A stretch of DNA of 64,000 nucleotides from Beijerinckiaceae bacterium (GTDB taxonomy: Bacteria; Pseudomonadota; Alphaproteobacteria; Rhizobiales; Beijerinckiaceae). Numbering within the stretch: position 1 is the stretch's first letter; each line of letters opens with the position of its first letter. Of the stretch, positions 1 through 8,975 are shown piece by piece. The notes beneath the pieces were generated by a model, which saw only the letters and a program-made list of their open reading frames with translations, ran no database searches and had not been told where the DNA came from. The position numbers and the translations under genes were made by a program. Where the stretch lies: contig JAJPIC010000017.1 in NCBI GenBank assembly GCA_021324915.1, positions 1 to 64,000 of the forward strand, given 5' to 3'.

Positions 1-213
1 CAAATTTCCGACAGGCGGCGCGGCGTAAGGTATGCCGAGAAATTCAGCGACGCCGTTTTTGAGGAAGCCTTGCACCGGCCCCTCTTGCGTTTGAACGAGC
101 GGGCCGCCGGCGGCTTCGACGCGAAGCGGTGCGAGCAGCGCGCCGGCCGCCAGTGCAACGATGAAAGCGCTCCAAACCGATCGCATAGATAGCTTCAGAC
201 GATTCTTTGTCAT
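1..213 (-). CDS. carboxylesterase type B, N-terminal part (runs off the left edge)
   Basis: Reading the minus strand from an ATG at 213 gives 71 codons open to base 1. A signal peptide (residues about 1-36, hydrophobic stretch AFIVALAAGALLAP) leads into LVQTQEGPVQGFLKNGVAEF and LGIPYAAPPVGN. These are the opening motifs of type-B carboxylesterases and nearly match residues 48-80 of the two full-length esterases at 4777 and 6667, so this is a third paralogue. A strong ribosome binding site (GGGAGGAG, complement of 217-224) sits 7 bases before the ATG. The product should be an exported serine esterase; the catalytic part lies outside the window. It is divergent from the AraC regulator at 787, which may control it (inference). 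Confidence 0.85.
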   Translation of the reverse strand, partial: MTKNRLKLSMRSVWSAFIVALAAGALLAPLRVEAAGGPLVQTQEGPVQGFLKNGVAEFLGIPYAAPPVGNL

Positions 214-786
214 ACGCTCCTCCCATGAGTTTTGACTCTTTTCCCGGCGATCCGCGGCCGATCTGCATGCTCGCGCGGAATCCGGCAAACGAATGCGCGA
301 GCCCGGCGAGCTCGGACGTGTTCCGAAATTCTTTGGAATTGGAGGGAAGGAGCGAATGATCTTCGCTGGCGCTCGTTCGGCCTGCGCACGGTTCCATGCC
401 GGCGGACAAACTCACCGACGCCCCCCTCGTCTACGCAACAGCAACTCGGGTCGGAATTCTTTTCGACCTCAAACTGATTGCGAATTCCTGAGGCGAGACT
501 ATCGGCGAAACGTATTCGCGCAATGCCGGCTCATTTCGCCAGAACAAAGATCTGCAAATCGCGACTTGCCGCTCGATCGCAAATCTGCATGCGCGCACAT
601 CGGATCGTTCGGATAGACCTTGAAAGAGCGTGCGCGAAAAATCTGAAAATGCGCAGCTGACGATTGGGTTGCTCTGTTTCTGAAATGCAACTTTTTGGCG
701 CAGCAGGCCGAGAATGCCCAAAGGAACATTGATTCTCTTCGGCGAAAGGCGCAGCATGAGAAAAAAATATAACTGGGAGGAAGACG
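214..786. other. divergent intergenic region, no gene seen
   Basis: These 573 bases separate the partial esterase from the AraC gene. The short open frames on both strands lack plausible starts and resemble no family I know. The stretch presumably carries promoters for both neighbours, but I could not pick out a convincing -35/-10 or sigma-54 pair. The strong ribosome binding site of the AraC gene lies at its right end (GGGAGGAAG, 775-783). Confidence 0.5.
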
Positions 787-1683
787 ATGTCCGTCCAGGT
801 CAGCTCGCCGCGAAGGAAAAGATCGGCGATCGACAAAGACGAGTTCGAGACGCTCTTCTCGAGTCGCGGCACGAAATGGAGCGGACTGACGGTCGAGAAG
901 GCGCGGCAATTGTCTGCCGATTCTCCGCACGACGTCGAAGCAACCGAACCTCTCGTCGGATACGTCCAGCCGAGCATAGAAGTGAAATGGGCCGCACGCG
1001 GCGCGCGTCACCGCTGCACGTTTCGGCCTGGCGTGAGCGTATTCCTCAACAAGCATTATCCGCTTTACGAGCTCACCGCCACGACGCAGGAATTTGACGC
1101 GATCTTCGTCCGCCTGGAACGGCCGAAAATCGCGGAGCTGTTGCATGACGACGTTCGTTTGCCGAAGGTCGATTTCCTCGACCACGTGATCACGAATGAT
1201 GATCAGGCCATCGGCATGATCGGCGCCATGTATGCCGAGGCGCGCGCGGGCAGTCCCGCGGGCGGCCTCCTGGCGCAATCGATTTCGCTGGCTTTATTGG
1301 CCCATGTCTATGACCGCTATGATCGCGCCAATGCGGCACGGCGGTTCGAAAGCCGGTTGTCGCCGCGCCAGGACGAGATCATCAGTCGATACGTGAGGGA
1401 AAATATCGGCTCGGATCTGAGCGTCACCGAACTCGCCGATCTTCTCCAGCTCAGTCCGGCCTATTTCTGCAAGGCCTTTGCGAAGACGCGCGGCGTGACC
1501 CCGCATCGTTTCGTGCTCAACGAGCGCATCTCCATTGCCATGGAGAAGCTGCGGCAGCCCTCGGCGCCGGTGCTTGCGCAGCTCGCCGCGGACCTCGGCT
1601 TTGCGAACCAGGCGCACTTCAGTAATGTGTTCCGTAAGATCGTCGGCTGTTCGCCGTCGGAGTTCCGATCCGCCGTGCGGTAA
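787..1683 (+). CDS. AraC family transcriptional regulator
   Basis: A 298-residue protein. Its last ~100 residues are a double helix-turn-helix AraC domain: SDLSVTELADLLQLSPAYFC is the first helix pair and LAADLGFANQAHFSNVFRKI the second, ending in the typical P-S-E-F-R. The N-terminal ~190 residues form a divergent sensor domain without a clear family motif. The ATG follows GGGAGGAAG by 3 bases. It probably controls the divergent partial esterase or the esterases further on (inference from position). Its C-terminal domain resembles that of the next gene, which lies on the opposite strand with the two stops only 27 bases apart, so the pair may respond to related compounds. Confidence 0.9.
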   Translation: MSVQVSSPRRKRSAIDKDEFETLFSSRGTKWSGLTVEKARQLSADSPHDVEATEPLVGYVQPSIEVKWAARGARHRCTFRPGVSVFLNKHYPLYELTATTQEFDAIFVRLERPKIAELLHDDVRLPKVDFLDHVITNDDQAIGMIGAMYAEARAGSPAGGLLAQSISLALLAHVYDRYDRANAARRFESRLSPRQDEIISRYVRENIGSDLSVTELADLLQLSPAYFCKAFAKTRGVTPHRFVLNERISIAMEKLRQPSAPVLAQLAADLGFANQAHFSNVFRKIVGCSPSEFRSAVR

Positions 1684-1710
1684 AGGCTCGAGCGAGACCG
1701 AGCCTTTCTT

Positions 1711-2646
1711 CTATTGCTCGAGACTTTCCACGGCCGTATCCGACTTCGTCTTGCCGCGCATCTCTGCCCTATAGCGCGCCGGCGTGATGCCCATGATGCG
1801 GCGAAAGCAATCGCTCAAATGACTCTGGCTGCTGAAGCCGACCATCAGAGCTATGTCGACGAGCGAAAGATTCGGATTGCTCAGAAGCCCTTTGGCCCGC
1901 TCGACACGCCGCTCGATCTGAAACTGGTGCGGGGGCCGACCGACTGCTTCTTTGAAGGCCGCGCAGAAATATCTCGGCGTCAGAGCGACCAGATCGGAGA
2001 CTTCGGAGAGCGTGATGTTGCGATTGAGATTGCTCTCGAAATAATCGATGACTTGCCGCAGCTTCTCGTGCGAAAGGGCGCGGATCGAATCAAGCTGCGA
2101 GGGCGGGCCGCCGAGAAAATAGGCGAGCTGCGTCAAGAAGATCATCGCGGCCCGCTCGAGAAACATCGGGCCGCGCGGAAATCCGTTCGTACATTCCTTC
2201 TTGATCTCGGTAATGATCGTCCAGAGCAGCCGGTCCTTGGACCAGGAATAATCGACCGTTATGTCCCGGGCGAAGGCCTTTGCCCGCTCATCGTCCGCGA
2301 TCGTTTGCGGATCGAGAAAAAGCCACATCCCCTGCCCGGCGCCTCGGCAGCGCGATTCGAGCTCGCAACCTGGAGGTACGACCAGGAGATCATGCGAGTT
2401 GACCGTTTGAGACCAGACCTTGTCCAGCCTCAAATGGCCGTCGATATTCCATATGACTTCGCTGCCGGGATCTTCTGCGATGATGATGCCGATCGCGAGA
2501 TCGTCGCGCACGAATTTGCGGTGGCAGCTGCTTTCGGCGTTCTGGGTTCGCAGGAGCGTTGATCCGCTCGCCCACGAGAGCTGCTCCTCGTGATAGGGCT
2601 TCGTCCTAACGTCCGACTTGGCGTCCTCTGCCGGGACAAGGACCAT
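1711..2646 (-). CDS. AraC family transcriptional regulator
   Basis: A 311-residue regulator. The C-terminal AraC domain is clear: NITLSEVSDLVALTPRYFCA is the first HTH and LVDIALMVGFSSQSHLSDCF the second, followed by GITPARYR. The N-terminal half is a cupin-like sensor segment (GHLRLDKVWSQTVNSHDLLV region, residues ~75-95, then PPGCE), typical of regulators binding small organic ligands. The ATG at 2646 is preceded by GGGGGGAGG. It is convergent with the AraC gene at 787. Its likely targets are the nearby secreted hydrolases and esterases, by position only. About 15 charged residues follow the HTH at the C terminus. Confidence 0.9.
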   Translation of the reverse strand: MVLVPAEDAKSDVRTKPYHEEQLSWASGSTLLRTQNAESSCHRKFVRDDLAIGIIIAEDPGSEVIWNIDGHLRLDKVWSQTVNSHDLLVVPPGCELESRCRGAGQGMWLFLDPQTIADDERAKAFARDITVDYSWSKDRLLWTIITEIKKECTNGFPRGPMFLERAAMIFLTQLAYFLGGPPSQLDSIRALSHEKLRQVIDYFESNLNRNITLSEVSDLVALTPRYFCAAFKEAVGRPPHQFQIERRVERAKGLLSNPNLSLVDIALMVGFSSQSHLSDCFRRIMGITPARYRAEMRGKTKSDTAVESLEQ

Positions 2647-2802
2647 TCGAACCTCCCCCCTTTTTATCGTTTCCGTTGCTTTTATTTTGTATTTCTTTGC
2701 AGCGGCTTAGCGTAGACCGCCGGGATCTTGGCCGTCAAGCAATTCTGGATTGAGTTATCGGACGCGCGCGTCGCTATCGTCATCCCGCCGTTCGTGCGGT
2801 CG

Positions 2803-2838
2803 CGAGCTCCGTTGCCGGTCGACCGGCAACGGAGCTCG
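2803..2838. repeat. perfect 36-base palindrome
   Basis: The 18-base arm CGAGCTCCGTTGCCGGTC is followed directly by its exact reverse complement, with no spacer. It lies 19 bases beyond the stop of the minus-strand hydrolase and upstream of the AraC gene at 1711-2646. As RNA it would form a very stable hairpin. No T run follows on either strand, so it is not a canonical intrinsic terminator. It could be a processing or 3'-end stabilising hairpin, or a protein-binding site. Confidence 0.7.
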
Positions 2839-2857
2839 TTCGCTTGCAGCGCGGATG

Positions 2858-3964
2858 TTACTTATCGACGTGCTTCTCGATCCATTGAATGATCACGTCG
2901 GCGACCTGCAGATTGTTCTTATCGAGCATCATCATGTGACTGTTGCCCTTGATGCCGATATCGGGCAGGTGAATGAACGTGATGTCGCCGCCGGCCTGAG
3001 TGATCGCCGCCGCATATTGCTGGCAGTTGGCGTAGCTGTTGAGCCAGCCTCCGTTGAGATTATCGCCGAAGATGATCAGCGTCGGAATCCTCGCGAGCGT
3101 CTTGATCTGGGCGGCGGTCAGCGGCTGCGTCTCGGGATTGACCGTCGTGCAGGAGCCGCCCGGCTCGATCGACACCATCCCCTTGATGTCCTTGGTGCTC
3201 ACGAGAGCCGCGTTCTCCGGAAAGAATCCGGATTCCGAATGGCCGATGATCACTGCACCTCCGAGTTGGATGGCGAGCTGCGAGAGGTTGTTGTAGGTCG
3301 GATTGGGTCCGACGTAGAGGCCGGGCGGCTGGCCGACGCCGAGGAAGTCGTTCATGTCGGGGATCATCTGCTTATAGAATTGCTCGACATAGGCGACGGG
3401 GAATTGTTCGCCCTTGTAAGGCACGCCGTTCGTGGCGCCGAAGCGAAACGAAGTATAGGCCCCCTCGTGGCCGATCGAATAGATGTAAGGAATGTCCTTC
3501 GCGGTCTTGCCGTCCAGGCCGAGCGCGATCTCGTTCAATATGGTCGCATCGAATCCCGAGCGCGCCCGCGTGACCTGATCCGGAAGGAAAGTCGCATAGC
3601 CGTTGCGCACGAAATATTCGTTCCATCCCATGCGCCCGTCGGGCGTCTCCTCCCAGGATTTCGAGCTGAGACAGCAGCCGTGGATCATGATCACCGGCGT
3701 CTTGCCTTTGCCGCGCGATTCCGGGATCTGGAATTGCACATACATCTGATCCGTCGTGACCGTGCCTGAGCTCGGCGAGCCGGAATTGAGCGCGTCGGAC
3801 GTCGTGTCCTGCCCGCCGACGAAAAAGCTCCCCTGCGAATGAAGCGTGAGAGGCCCGTTGATATTGTTTTGCGCGTGCTGCCAGTCCTGCGCCTCAGCGG
3901 CGCCTGCGCCGAGCGCCAAGCAGAATGCGGCGATCGCGGCGCGATTAAACCCGCCCTTGAACAT
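2858..3964 (-). CDS. secreted alpha/beta hydrolase (esterase/lipase-like)
   Basis: The ATG at 3964 follows GGAGG by 4 bases and gives 368 residues with a clean signal peptide (AAIAAFCLALGAGAAEA). An ATG 84 bases further upstream is open but would bury the signal peptide, so I rejected it. The alpha/beta-hydrolase fold shows the oxyanion segment VIMIHGCCLSSKSW, the nucleophile elbow GHSES, a strand with LIIFGDN, and a C-terminal GNSHMMMLDKNN with the probable catalytic His. Substrate is unknown; a periplasmic or extracellular carboxylic ester is likely. It stands alone on the minus strand between an AraC gene and a small secreted protein. Confidence 0.85.
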   Translation of the reverse strand: MFKGGFNRAAIAAFCLALGAGAAEAQDWQHAQNNINGPLTLHSQGSFFVGGQDTTSDALNSGSPSSGTVTTDQMYVQFQIPESRGKGKTPVIMIHGCCLSSKSWEETPDGRMGWNEYFVRNGYATFLPDQVTRARSGFDATILNEIALGLDGKTAKDIPYIYSIGHEGAYTSFRFGATNGVPYKGEQFPVAYVEQFYKQMIPDMNDFLGVGQPPGLYVGPNPTYNNLSQLAIQLGGAVIIGHSESGFFPENAALVSTKDIKGMVSIEPGGSCTTVNPETQPLTAAQIKTLARIPTLIIFGDNLNGGWLNSYANCQQYAAAITQAGGDITFIHLPDIGIKGNSHMMMLDKNNLQVADVIIQWIEKHVDK

Positions 3965-4127
3965 AATTCCTCCATCAGCCCTGATTGTTGAAAGATCGGC
4001 GAAAATGCCCGAGCTCAAGGGCGCGATCTTCCAGAAAATTCGGAGCATGGCAGGATCTGGCTGTCGGGCTTGTGCCGCAAAGGGCGAGGCTGCATAATTC
4101 GCTCACGCGATGATCGAGGGCGAGCGC

Positions 4128-4535
4128 ATGCGTGGATTGGGGCGGATGGGTCGATGGATTGCTGCCGGCGCAGCGCTTCTTATGGCGAGTTCGCTGCCTG
4201 CCTCGAGCGCCGAGCTCGTTCTCGTCAATCTCTCTGGCTCGCCGATTTTCGAATTCTATATTTCGCCGTGCTGGGGTCCGCATTGGGGAACCAATCAGGT
4301 GTACGGCTCCGGCGTCCAACCCTCGCGCAGCTTCTCCATCGCCGATCTTCCCCCCGGATGTTACGATCTGCGCGTGGTCTTTCCTCTCGGCGCCGAATGT
4401 GTCGTCACCGGAGCCTGGCTCAGACGCTATACGGCTTGGCGCGTCAACTGGGCGATGAAGGAAGAAGCGCTCACCAACGAGTGCGTGACGACCTATAACG
4501 TCATTCTCTCCGGCCGCCGGCCCTGGGTTCCGTAG
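4128..4535 (+). CDS. small exported protein, function unknown
   Basis: A 135-residue protein with a good signal peptide (RWIAAGAALLMASSLPASSA) and a compact mature part of about 100 residues with four cysteines (SPCWG, PPGCYD, AECVV, NECVTT) and many aromatics. I do not recognise the family. The ATG at 4128 is preferred because GAGGG lies 7 bases upstream; an in-frame ATG at 4110 has no ribosome binding site. Cysteine spacing suggests two disulphides and a beta-rich periplasmic domain (inference). It precedes the tandem esterases but is separated from them by 240 bases. Confidence 0.7.
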   Translation: MRGLGRMGRWIAAGAALLMASSLPASSAELVLVNLSGSPIFEFYISPCWGPHWGTNQVYGSGVQPSRSFSIADLPPGCYDLRVVFPLGAECVVTGAWLRRYTAWRVNWAMKEEALTNECVTTYNVILSGRRPWVP

Positions 4536-4674
4536 CTCCAAAGCTCATCCGCGCCCAGCACGCCTCGCGCGCGATCCGCGCCCTCGCGCGCGCTGCCTGA
4601 CCGCGCAGAGGATCACGGCTTTGTCCGCCGACTGGCCCGGCATCCGGGGGCTCAGCGGCGCCTGAACAATTTTG

Positions 4675-4733
4675 TAGCCATCGAAATCTCGTGGAAGACG
4701 GTCGCGAGCCCAACTCGCTATTCCGCCCGCGCA
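4675..4733 (+). promoter_or_regulatory. duplicated upstream element of esterase 1
   Basis: About 60 bases here align with 6565-6623 upstream of the second esterase: both have AACAA, then ATCGAAATC, then TGGAAGACG, then CCGCTATT or CTCGCTATT, at about the same distance from the start codon. Conservation outside the coding region suggests that promoter or operator sequence was duplicated with the gene. No standard -35/-10 pair is obvious. Confidence 0.45.
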
Positions 4734-4776
4734 TCACCGCCGTTCCAAAGCCGGTGAAATTGCGTGAGGAGGAATT

Positions 4777-6465
4777 ATGTTCAAGCTCTTTCATCGAGGG
4801 CGCAACGCGCAATCGCGCGGGCAACGAGCGAAATTTTTCGGCTATGCCGGCATTGCATTGGGCTTTGCTATGGCTGCCGGGGGCCTGCCGATCGAGGCGA
4901 ATGCAACAAGCCCATACTTGGTCCAGACGAAACAAGGGCCGGTGCAGGGCTTCCTCGGCAATAGCGGCGTCGTCGAATTTCTCGGCATTCCCTATGCCGT
5001 CCCGCCGGTCGGCAATCTGCGCTGGATGCCGCCGAAGGCGCATGCGTCTTGGACCAAGGTCCTCAAGGCGACGGCTGCCGGTCCGATCTGTCTGCAGGCG
5101 ACGACCCTCGGCCCGTTTGCCGGCCCCGCCAATGCGAATGAGGATTGCCTCTATCTCAATGTCTATACGCCCGATCTCAACCCCGGCAAGGAACCTCTGC
5201 CGGTCATTGTCTGGATTCACGGCGGCGCCAATCTCGACGGCGGCAGCACGGATTATGACGGCACGAAGCTTGCCGCGCAGGGCCGCGTCATTGTGGTCAC
5301 GATCAATTACCGGCTAGGCCTCTTGGGCTTCATGGCCAATCCGGCGATCGATGCCGAAGGCCATCCCTTTGCCAATTACGGCCTCATGGACCAGCAGCTC
5401 GCCCTCAAATGGGTGCAGCGGAACATCGCCGCTTTCGGCGGCGACAAAAATAACGTGACGGTGGGCGGCCAATCGGCAGGCTCGGTCGACGCCGAATCGC
5501 ACGTCATCTCGCCGCTGTCGGCAGGCCTCTTCCAGCACGCCATCTTCCAAAGCGTGCTGCTCGAACCCTCGCCATTGTCGACGGCGGAAGCAAAGGGCGT
5601 CGCCTTTTCGGTGGCGGCCGGTTGCGGCTCGGGCGCGACGCCTTCCGTCGCCAAATGTCTGCGCAGGCTGAGCGCCCAGCAGATCTTCGACCTTTCGGGA
5701 ACCGCCAGCACAGCGGCGCCCTATGAATCGAACATCATTCAGGATGGGCAGGTCCTGCCGTCCGCCACGTTCACTTCACTGATCGCGGCCGGCAAATTCA
5801 ATCATGTGCCGATCATGGGCGGCACGACCGAGGACGAGCAGAACTTCAGCCTCGGAATCACCGAATATTTCGAAAATCCGCGCGTGCCTTTCTCGGCTAC
5901 CGATTACGACAACAAGATCAACTCATTCGGCGCCGCAAATTATCCGCCCGGGACGCAAGCCAAGGTCAAAGCGCTCTATCCACTCGGCGCTTACGCAAGC
6001 CCGCAATTGGCGCTCGATGCAATCGGCACCGATTCGACGGCCTGCGCGCAACGCTATAGTCACATCCTCTATTCGAGCCAGGTGCCGCTCTATTATTACG
6101 AGTTCGACGATGAGACGGCGCCATCCTACTTCCCGGTCATGCCGGGATTTCAGCCGCTCGCCTATCATACCGCCGACATCCCCTATCTGTTTCCGGGCTG
6201 GCATGGCGGTCCGCAGGGAATTCCACATTCCCTGAATGCCGGGCAAGAGAAGCTGTCGGACGAACTCGTGGCCGCTTGGACCAATTTTGCCTGGACCGGC
6301 AACCCGAACGGCCAAGGCAATGCTCCTTGGCCTCTCTACACGCCGAACAAGCCGAACGTGCCGAGCATATTCGCCGAGACGCGGCCGAACCTCACGACGA
6401 TGAGCGACGCTCAGTTCAACGCAAAGCATCATTGCAACTTCTGGGCGTCAATCTCGACTTATTGA
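4777..6465 (+). CDS. carboxylesterase type B, exported (paralogue 1)
   Basis: A 562-residue secreted esterase. Signal peptide about residues 20-43 (IALGFAMAAGGLPIEANA). Type-B family marks in order: GIPYAVPPVGNLRW, EDCLYLNVYTP (E122-C124), the oxyanion segment VIVWIHGGAN, the nucleophile elbow GGQSAGS with Ser233, a TTEDE segment for the acidic residue, and AYHTADIPYLF with the probable catalytic His. It should hydrolyse carboxylic esters in the periplasm or outside the cell. Length fits the family. GAGGAGGAA precedes the ATG. Its neighbour at 6667 is a close paralogue and a terminator lies between them. Confidence 0.95.
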   Translation: MFKLFHRGRNAQSRGQRAKFFGYAGIALGFAMAAGGLPIEANATSPYLVQTKQGPVQGFLGNSGVVEFLGIPYAVPPVGNLRWMPPKAHASWTKVLKATAAGPICLQATTLGPFAGPANANEDCLYLNVYTPDLNPGKEPLPVIVWIHGGANLDGGSTDYDGTKLAAQGRVIVVTINYRLGLLGFMANPAIDAEGHPFANYGLMDQQLALKWVQRNIAAFGGDKNNVTVGGQSAGSVDAESHVISPLSAGLFQHAIFQSVLLEPSPLSTAEAKGVAFSVAAGCGSGATPSVAKCLRRLSAQQIFDLSGTASTAAPYESNIIQDGQVLPSATFTSLIAAGKFNHVPIMGGTTEDEQNFSLGITEYFENPRVPFSATDYDNKINSFGAANYPPGTQAKVKALYPLGAYASPQLALDAIGTDSTACAQRYSHILYSSQVPLYYYEFDDETAPSYFPVMPGFQPLAYHTADIPYLFPGWHGGPQGIPHSLNAGQEKLSDELVAAWTNFAWTGNPNGQGNAPWPLYTPNKPNVPSIFAETRPNLTTMSDAQFNAKHHCNFWASISTY

Positions 6466-6526
6466 CAATTGCGAGAAGCGACTTTCGGTCGCTCCCCGAG
6501 CGACAGAGAGCTCCCACGACCAACTG

Positions 6527-6561
6527 CTCGATCGCGCTCCACCGCGGTCGAGCCCTTTTTT
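6527..6561 (+). terminator. intrinsic terminator of esterase 1
   Basis: Stem CTCGATCGCG (6527-6536) pairs with CGCGGTCGAG (6543-6552), with one G-T pair and a six-base loop. CCC and then six T follow. It lies 62 bases after the esterase stop, so the second esterase probably has its own promoter. Confidence 0.8.
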
Positions 6562-6564
6562 AAG

Positions 6565-6623
6565 AACAACATTATAGGAATCGAAATCCCCTGGAAGACG
6601 ATTTAGGGTGCGCCCGCTATTGC
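6565..6623 (+). promoter_or_regulatory. duplicated upstream element of esterase 2
   Basis: Counterpart of 4675-4733. The shared core ATCGAAATC...TGGAAGACG occurs at 6579-6600, directly after the terminator of the first esterase. It probably contains the promoter of the second esterase (inference from conservation and position). Confidence 0.45.
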
Positions 6624-6666
6624 CTCCGGTATTTCTTCGAGAAACTGGAGATTTCGGGAGGGGGAG

Positions 6667-8343
6667 ATGACGCCTTCGAAATCGCGTCCGTGCTGGGCAA
6701 GGGCGGAATGGGTTCTGAAATGTGCCGGCGCAGCGCTGGGACTGGCGGTTGCCACGTCTGCGGCCTTCATTCCGGCGAAGGCAGCAAGCTCCTATTTGGT
6801 TCAGACGAAGGAAGGACCGGTCGAGGGTTTTCTCGGCGATAGCGGCGTCGTCGAATTTCTTGGGATCCCCTATGCCGCGCCGCCCATCGGCGATCTGCGC
6901 TGGATGCCGCCAAAAAATCACGCGTCCTGGACCAAGGTCCTCAAGGCGACCACGGCCGGTCCGATCTGCCTGCAGGTCACCACGCTCGGCCCCTTCGCGG
7001 GTCCCGCCAATGCCAACGAAGATTGCCTCTACCTCAATGTGTACACGCCGGATCTCAATCCCGGCAAAGAGCCGCTGCCGGTGATCGTCTGGATCCATGG
7101 CGGCGCCAATGTCGATGGCGGCAGCACGGATTACGACGGAACCAAGCTCGCGGCCCGCGGCCATGTCATCGTCGTCACGATCAATTATCGGCTCGGACTT
7201 TTGGGCTTCATGGCGCATCCCGCGATCGATGCCGAAGGTCATCCCTTCGCCAATTACGGCATCATGGATCAGCAGCTCGCCCTCAAATGGGTGCAGCGAA
7301 ACATTGCTGCATTCGGCGGCGACAAGGACAATGTGACGTTGGGCGGGCAGTCGGCGGGCTCGGCGGACACCGAATCCAATGTCGTCTCCCCGCTCTCGGC
7401 GGGCCTGTTCCAGCATGCCATCATGCAGAGCCTGCTGCTCGAACCCTCGCCTTTGGCGACGGCGGAAGCCAAGGGCGTCGCCTTTGCCGTCGCCGCGGGC
7501 TGCGGCTCCGGCACATCGCCTTCCGTCGCCAAATGTCTACGCAAGCTCACCGCACAGCAGATCTTCGATCTCTCGGGGACGGCGAGCACCGAAGCACCCT
7601 ATGAATCGAACATCATTCAGGACGGTGAGATCCTGCCTTCCGCGACCTTCGTCTCGCTGATCGCGGCGGGCAAGTTCAATCATGTGCCGATCATGGGCGG
7701 CACGACCGAGGACGAAGACAATTTCCTGCTCGGCATCACCGAATATTTCGAACATCCGCGCGTGCCCTTCTCGGCGAATGATTATCAGAACCTCGTCAAT
7801 TCCTATGGAGCGGCGAGCTATCCGCCGGGCACGGAGGCGAAAGTCAAAGCGCTCTATCCGCTCGGCGCCTATGCGAGCCCGCAATTGGCAATGGATGCGA
7901 TCGGCACCGATTCGCTCGTCTGCCCTCAGCATTACAGCAATAGGCTCTATGCAGGCCAAGTTCCGGTCTATTATTACGAATTCGAAGACCAGACGGCGCC
8001 ATCCTATTTCCCCGCCATGCCGGGATTTCAGCCGCTCGCCTATCACACCGCCGACATCCAATATTTGTTTCCGAATTGGCACGGCGGCCCGCAAGGAATT
8101 CCGCATAGCTTGAACGCAGGCCAGGAGCTGCTCTCGGACGAGCTCGTCGCCGCCTGGACCAATTTCGCCTGGACCGGCAATCCGAACGGACAGGGCAATA
8201 GTCCCTGGCCGCTCTATACGCCGAAAAAGCCGGGCGCGCCGAGCATATTCGCGGAGACCCGCCCGAATCTCTCGACGCTGAGCGACGCCCAGTTCAACAC
8301 CAAACATCATTGCAGCTTCTGGGATTCGGTCCTGACCTATTGA
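6667..8343 (+). CDS. carboxylesterase type B, exported (paralogue 2)
   Basis: A 558-residue esterase, collinear with paralogue 1 and identical over long blocks, so the duplication is fairly recent. Signal peptide residues ~17-39 (VLKCAGAALGLAVATSAAF). The same family marks occur: GIPYAAPPIGDLRW, EDCLYLNVYTP, VIVWIHGGAN, GGQSAGS with Ser229, TTEDEDN and AYHTADIQYLF. The N termini and signal peptides differ most. A strong purine-rich ribosome binding site (GGGAGGGGGAG) abuts the ATG. It should act on carboxylic esters outside the cytoplasm; the substrate is not predictable. Confidence 0.95.
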   Translation: MTPSKSRPCWARAEWVLKCAGAALGLAVATSAAFIPAKAASSYLVQTKEGPVEGFLGDSGVVEFLGIPYAAPPIGDLRWMPPKNHASWTKVLKATTAGPICLQVTTLGPFAGPANANEDCLYLNVYTPDLNPGKEPLPVIVWIHGGANVDGGSTDYDGTKLAARGHVIVVTINYRLGLLGFMAHPAIDAEGHPFANYGIMDQQLALKWVQRNIAAFGGDKDNVTLGGQSAGSADTESNVVSPLSAGLFQHAIMQSLLLEPSPLATAEAKGVAFAVAAGCGSGTSPSVAKCLRKLTAQQIFDLSGTASTEAPYESNIIQDGEILPSATFVSLIAAGKFNHVPIMGGTTEDEDNFLLGITEYFEHPRVPFSANDYQNLVNSYGAASYPPGTEAKVKALYPLGAYASPQLAMDAIGTDSLVCPQHYSNRLYAGQVPVYYYEFEDQTAPSYFPAMPGFQPLAYHTADIQYLFPNWHGGPQGIPHSLNAGQELLSDELVAAWTNFAWTGNPNGQGNSPWPLYTPKKPGAPSIFAETRPNLSTLSDAQFNTKHHCSFWDSVLTY

Positions 8344-8363
8344 ACGGACCGGATCGCAAGGAA

Positions 8364-8384
8364 TGAGCGCCGCACGGGCGCTCA
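8364..8384. terminator. hairpin after esterase 2, possible terminator
   Basis: Perfect 8-bp stem TGAGCGCC / GGCGCTCA with a five-base loop, 20 bases after the esterase stop. Only CTCCTT follows, not a T run, so termination is uncertain. It also lies just beyond the stop of the convergent small gene at 8418 and could serve both. Confidence 0.4.
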
Positions 8385-8417
8385 CTCCTTCACACGGGAT
8401 CGCGGATTAGCGGGCGA

Positions 8418-8654
8418 TCAGTGCATCACCTTCAAGACCTGCTGATGCAGATAATCGGGCAGGTCGTCGACCGGGATCATCAGATACATGCGGCCGTGCA
8501 TCTTGACGACGTCGGCATGCATGTGCGTGCCGTCTTGCATCACGAGATCCGTATGCGTGATCATCCGCACATATTCTTGGATGTTGGTCGCATAGGCGCT
8601 CGTCGCAATCAAAAGCCCAACCGCCACGGCGGCAATCTTTGCTCTGAGTTTCAT
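8418..8654 (-). CDS. small exported protein, function unknown
   Basis: A 78-residue protein: a signal peptide ending near TSAYA (residues 18-22), then about 55 mature residues rich in Met and His (MITHTDLVMQDGTHMHADVV, then KMHGRMYLMIP). GGAG lies about 6 bases before the ATG. I do not recognise the family. The Met/His content would suit metal binding, but that is speculation. It is convergent with the esterase at 6667 and stands alone. Confidence 0.65.
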   Translation of the reverse strand: MKLRAKIAAVAVGLLIATSAYATNIQEYVRMITHTDLVMQDGTHMHADVVKMHGRMYLMIPVDDLPDYLHQQVLKVMH

Positions 8655-8975
8655 TTTGGTGCTCCTATTTCGCCGGGCGCATCGAGCGGATCGGAAGATC
8701 CTGGACAGAGACCGGCTCTTTCTTCACAAGCCGGTCTTCGGAAAATGACGCTGCGCGTTACGCGGAAGGGCCGCGCCTCCGCATTCGGCGGGCATCAACA
8801 TAAGTTGATTACGAATGCACCGGGTCGCGCGTAACGCAATCGACCTGTTCGCCGAATACACGACGATGTAGGCGACGCACGGCGGAGGGCGTCCAGCGGC
8901 CGTCCCGCGAGTTGCCGCTATACTGCCGCACGCGTTATCGCTGTCTGCTGAGTTGCGCGGCGCGGAACTCTTTTC

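Noticed and set aside
4110-4127. ATG at 4110 as start of the small exported protein
   Set aside because: No ribosome binding site precedes it; the ATG at 4128 has GAGGG at good spacing and starts directly before the signal peptide.
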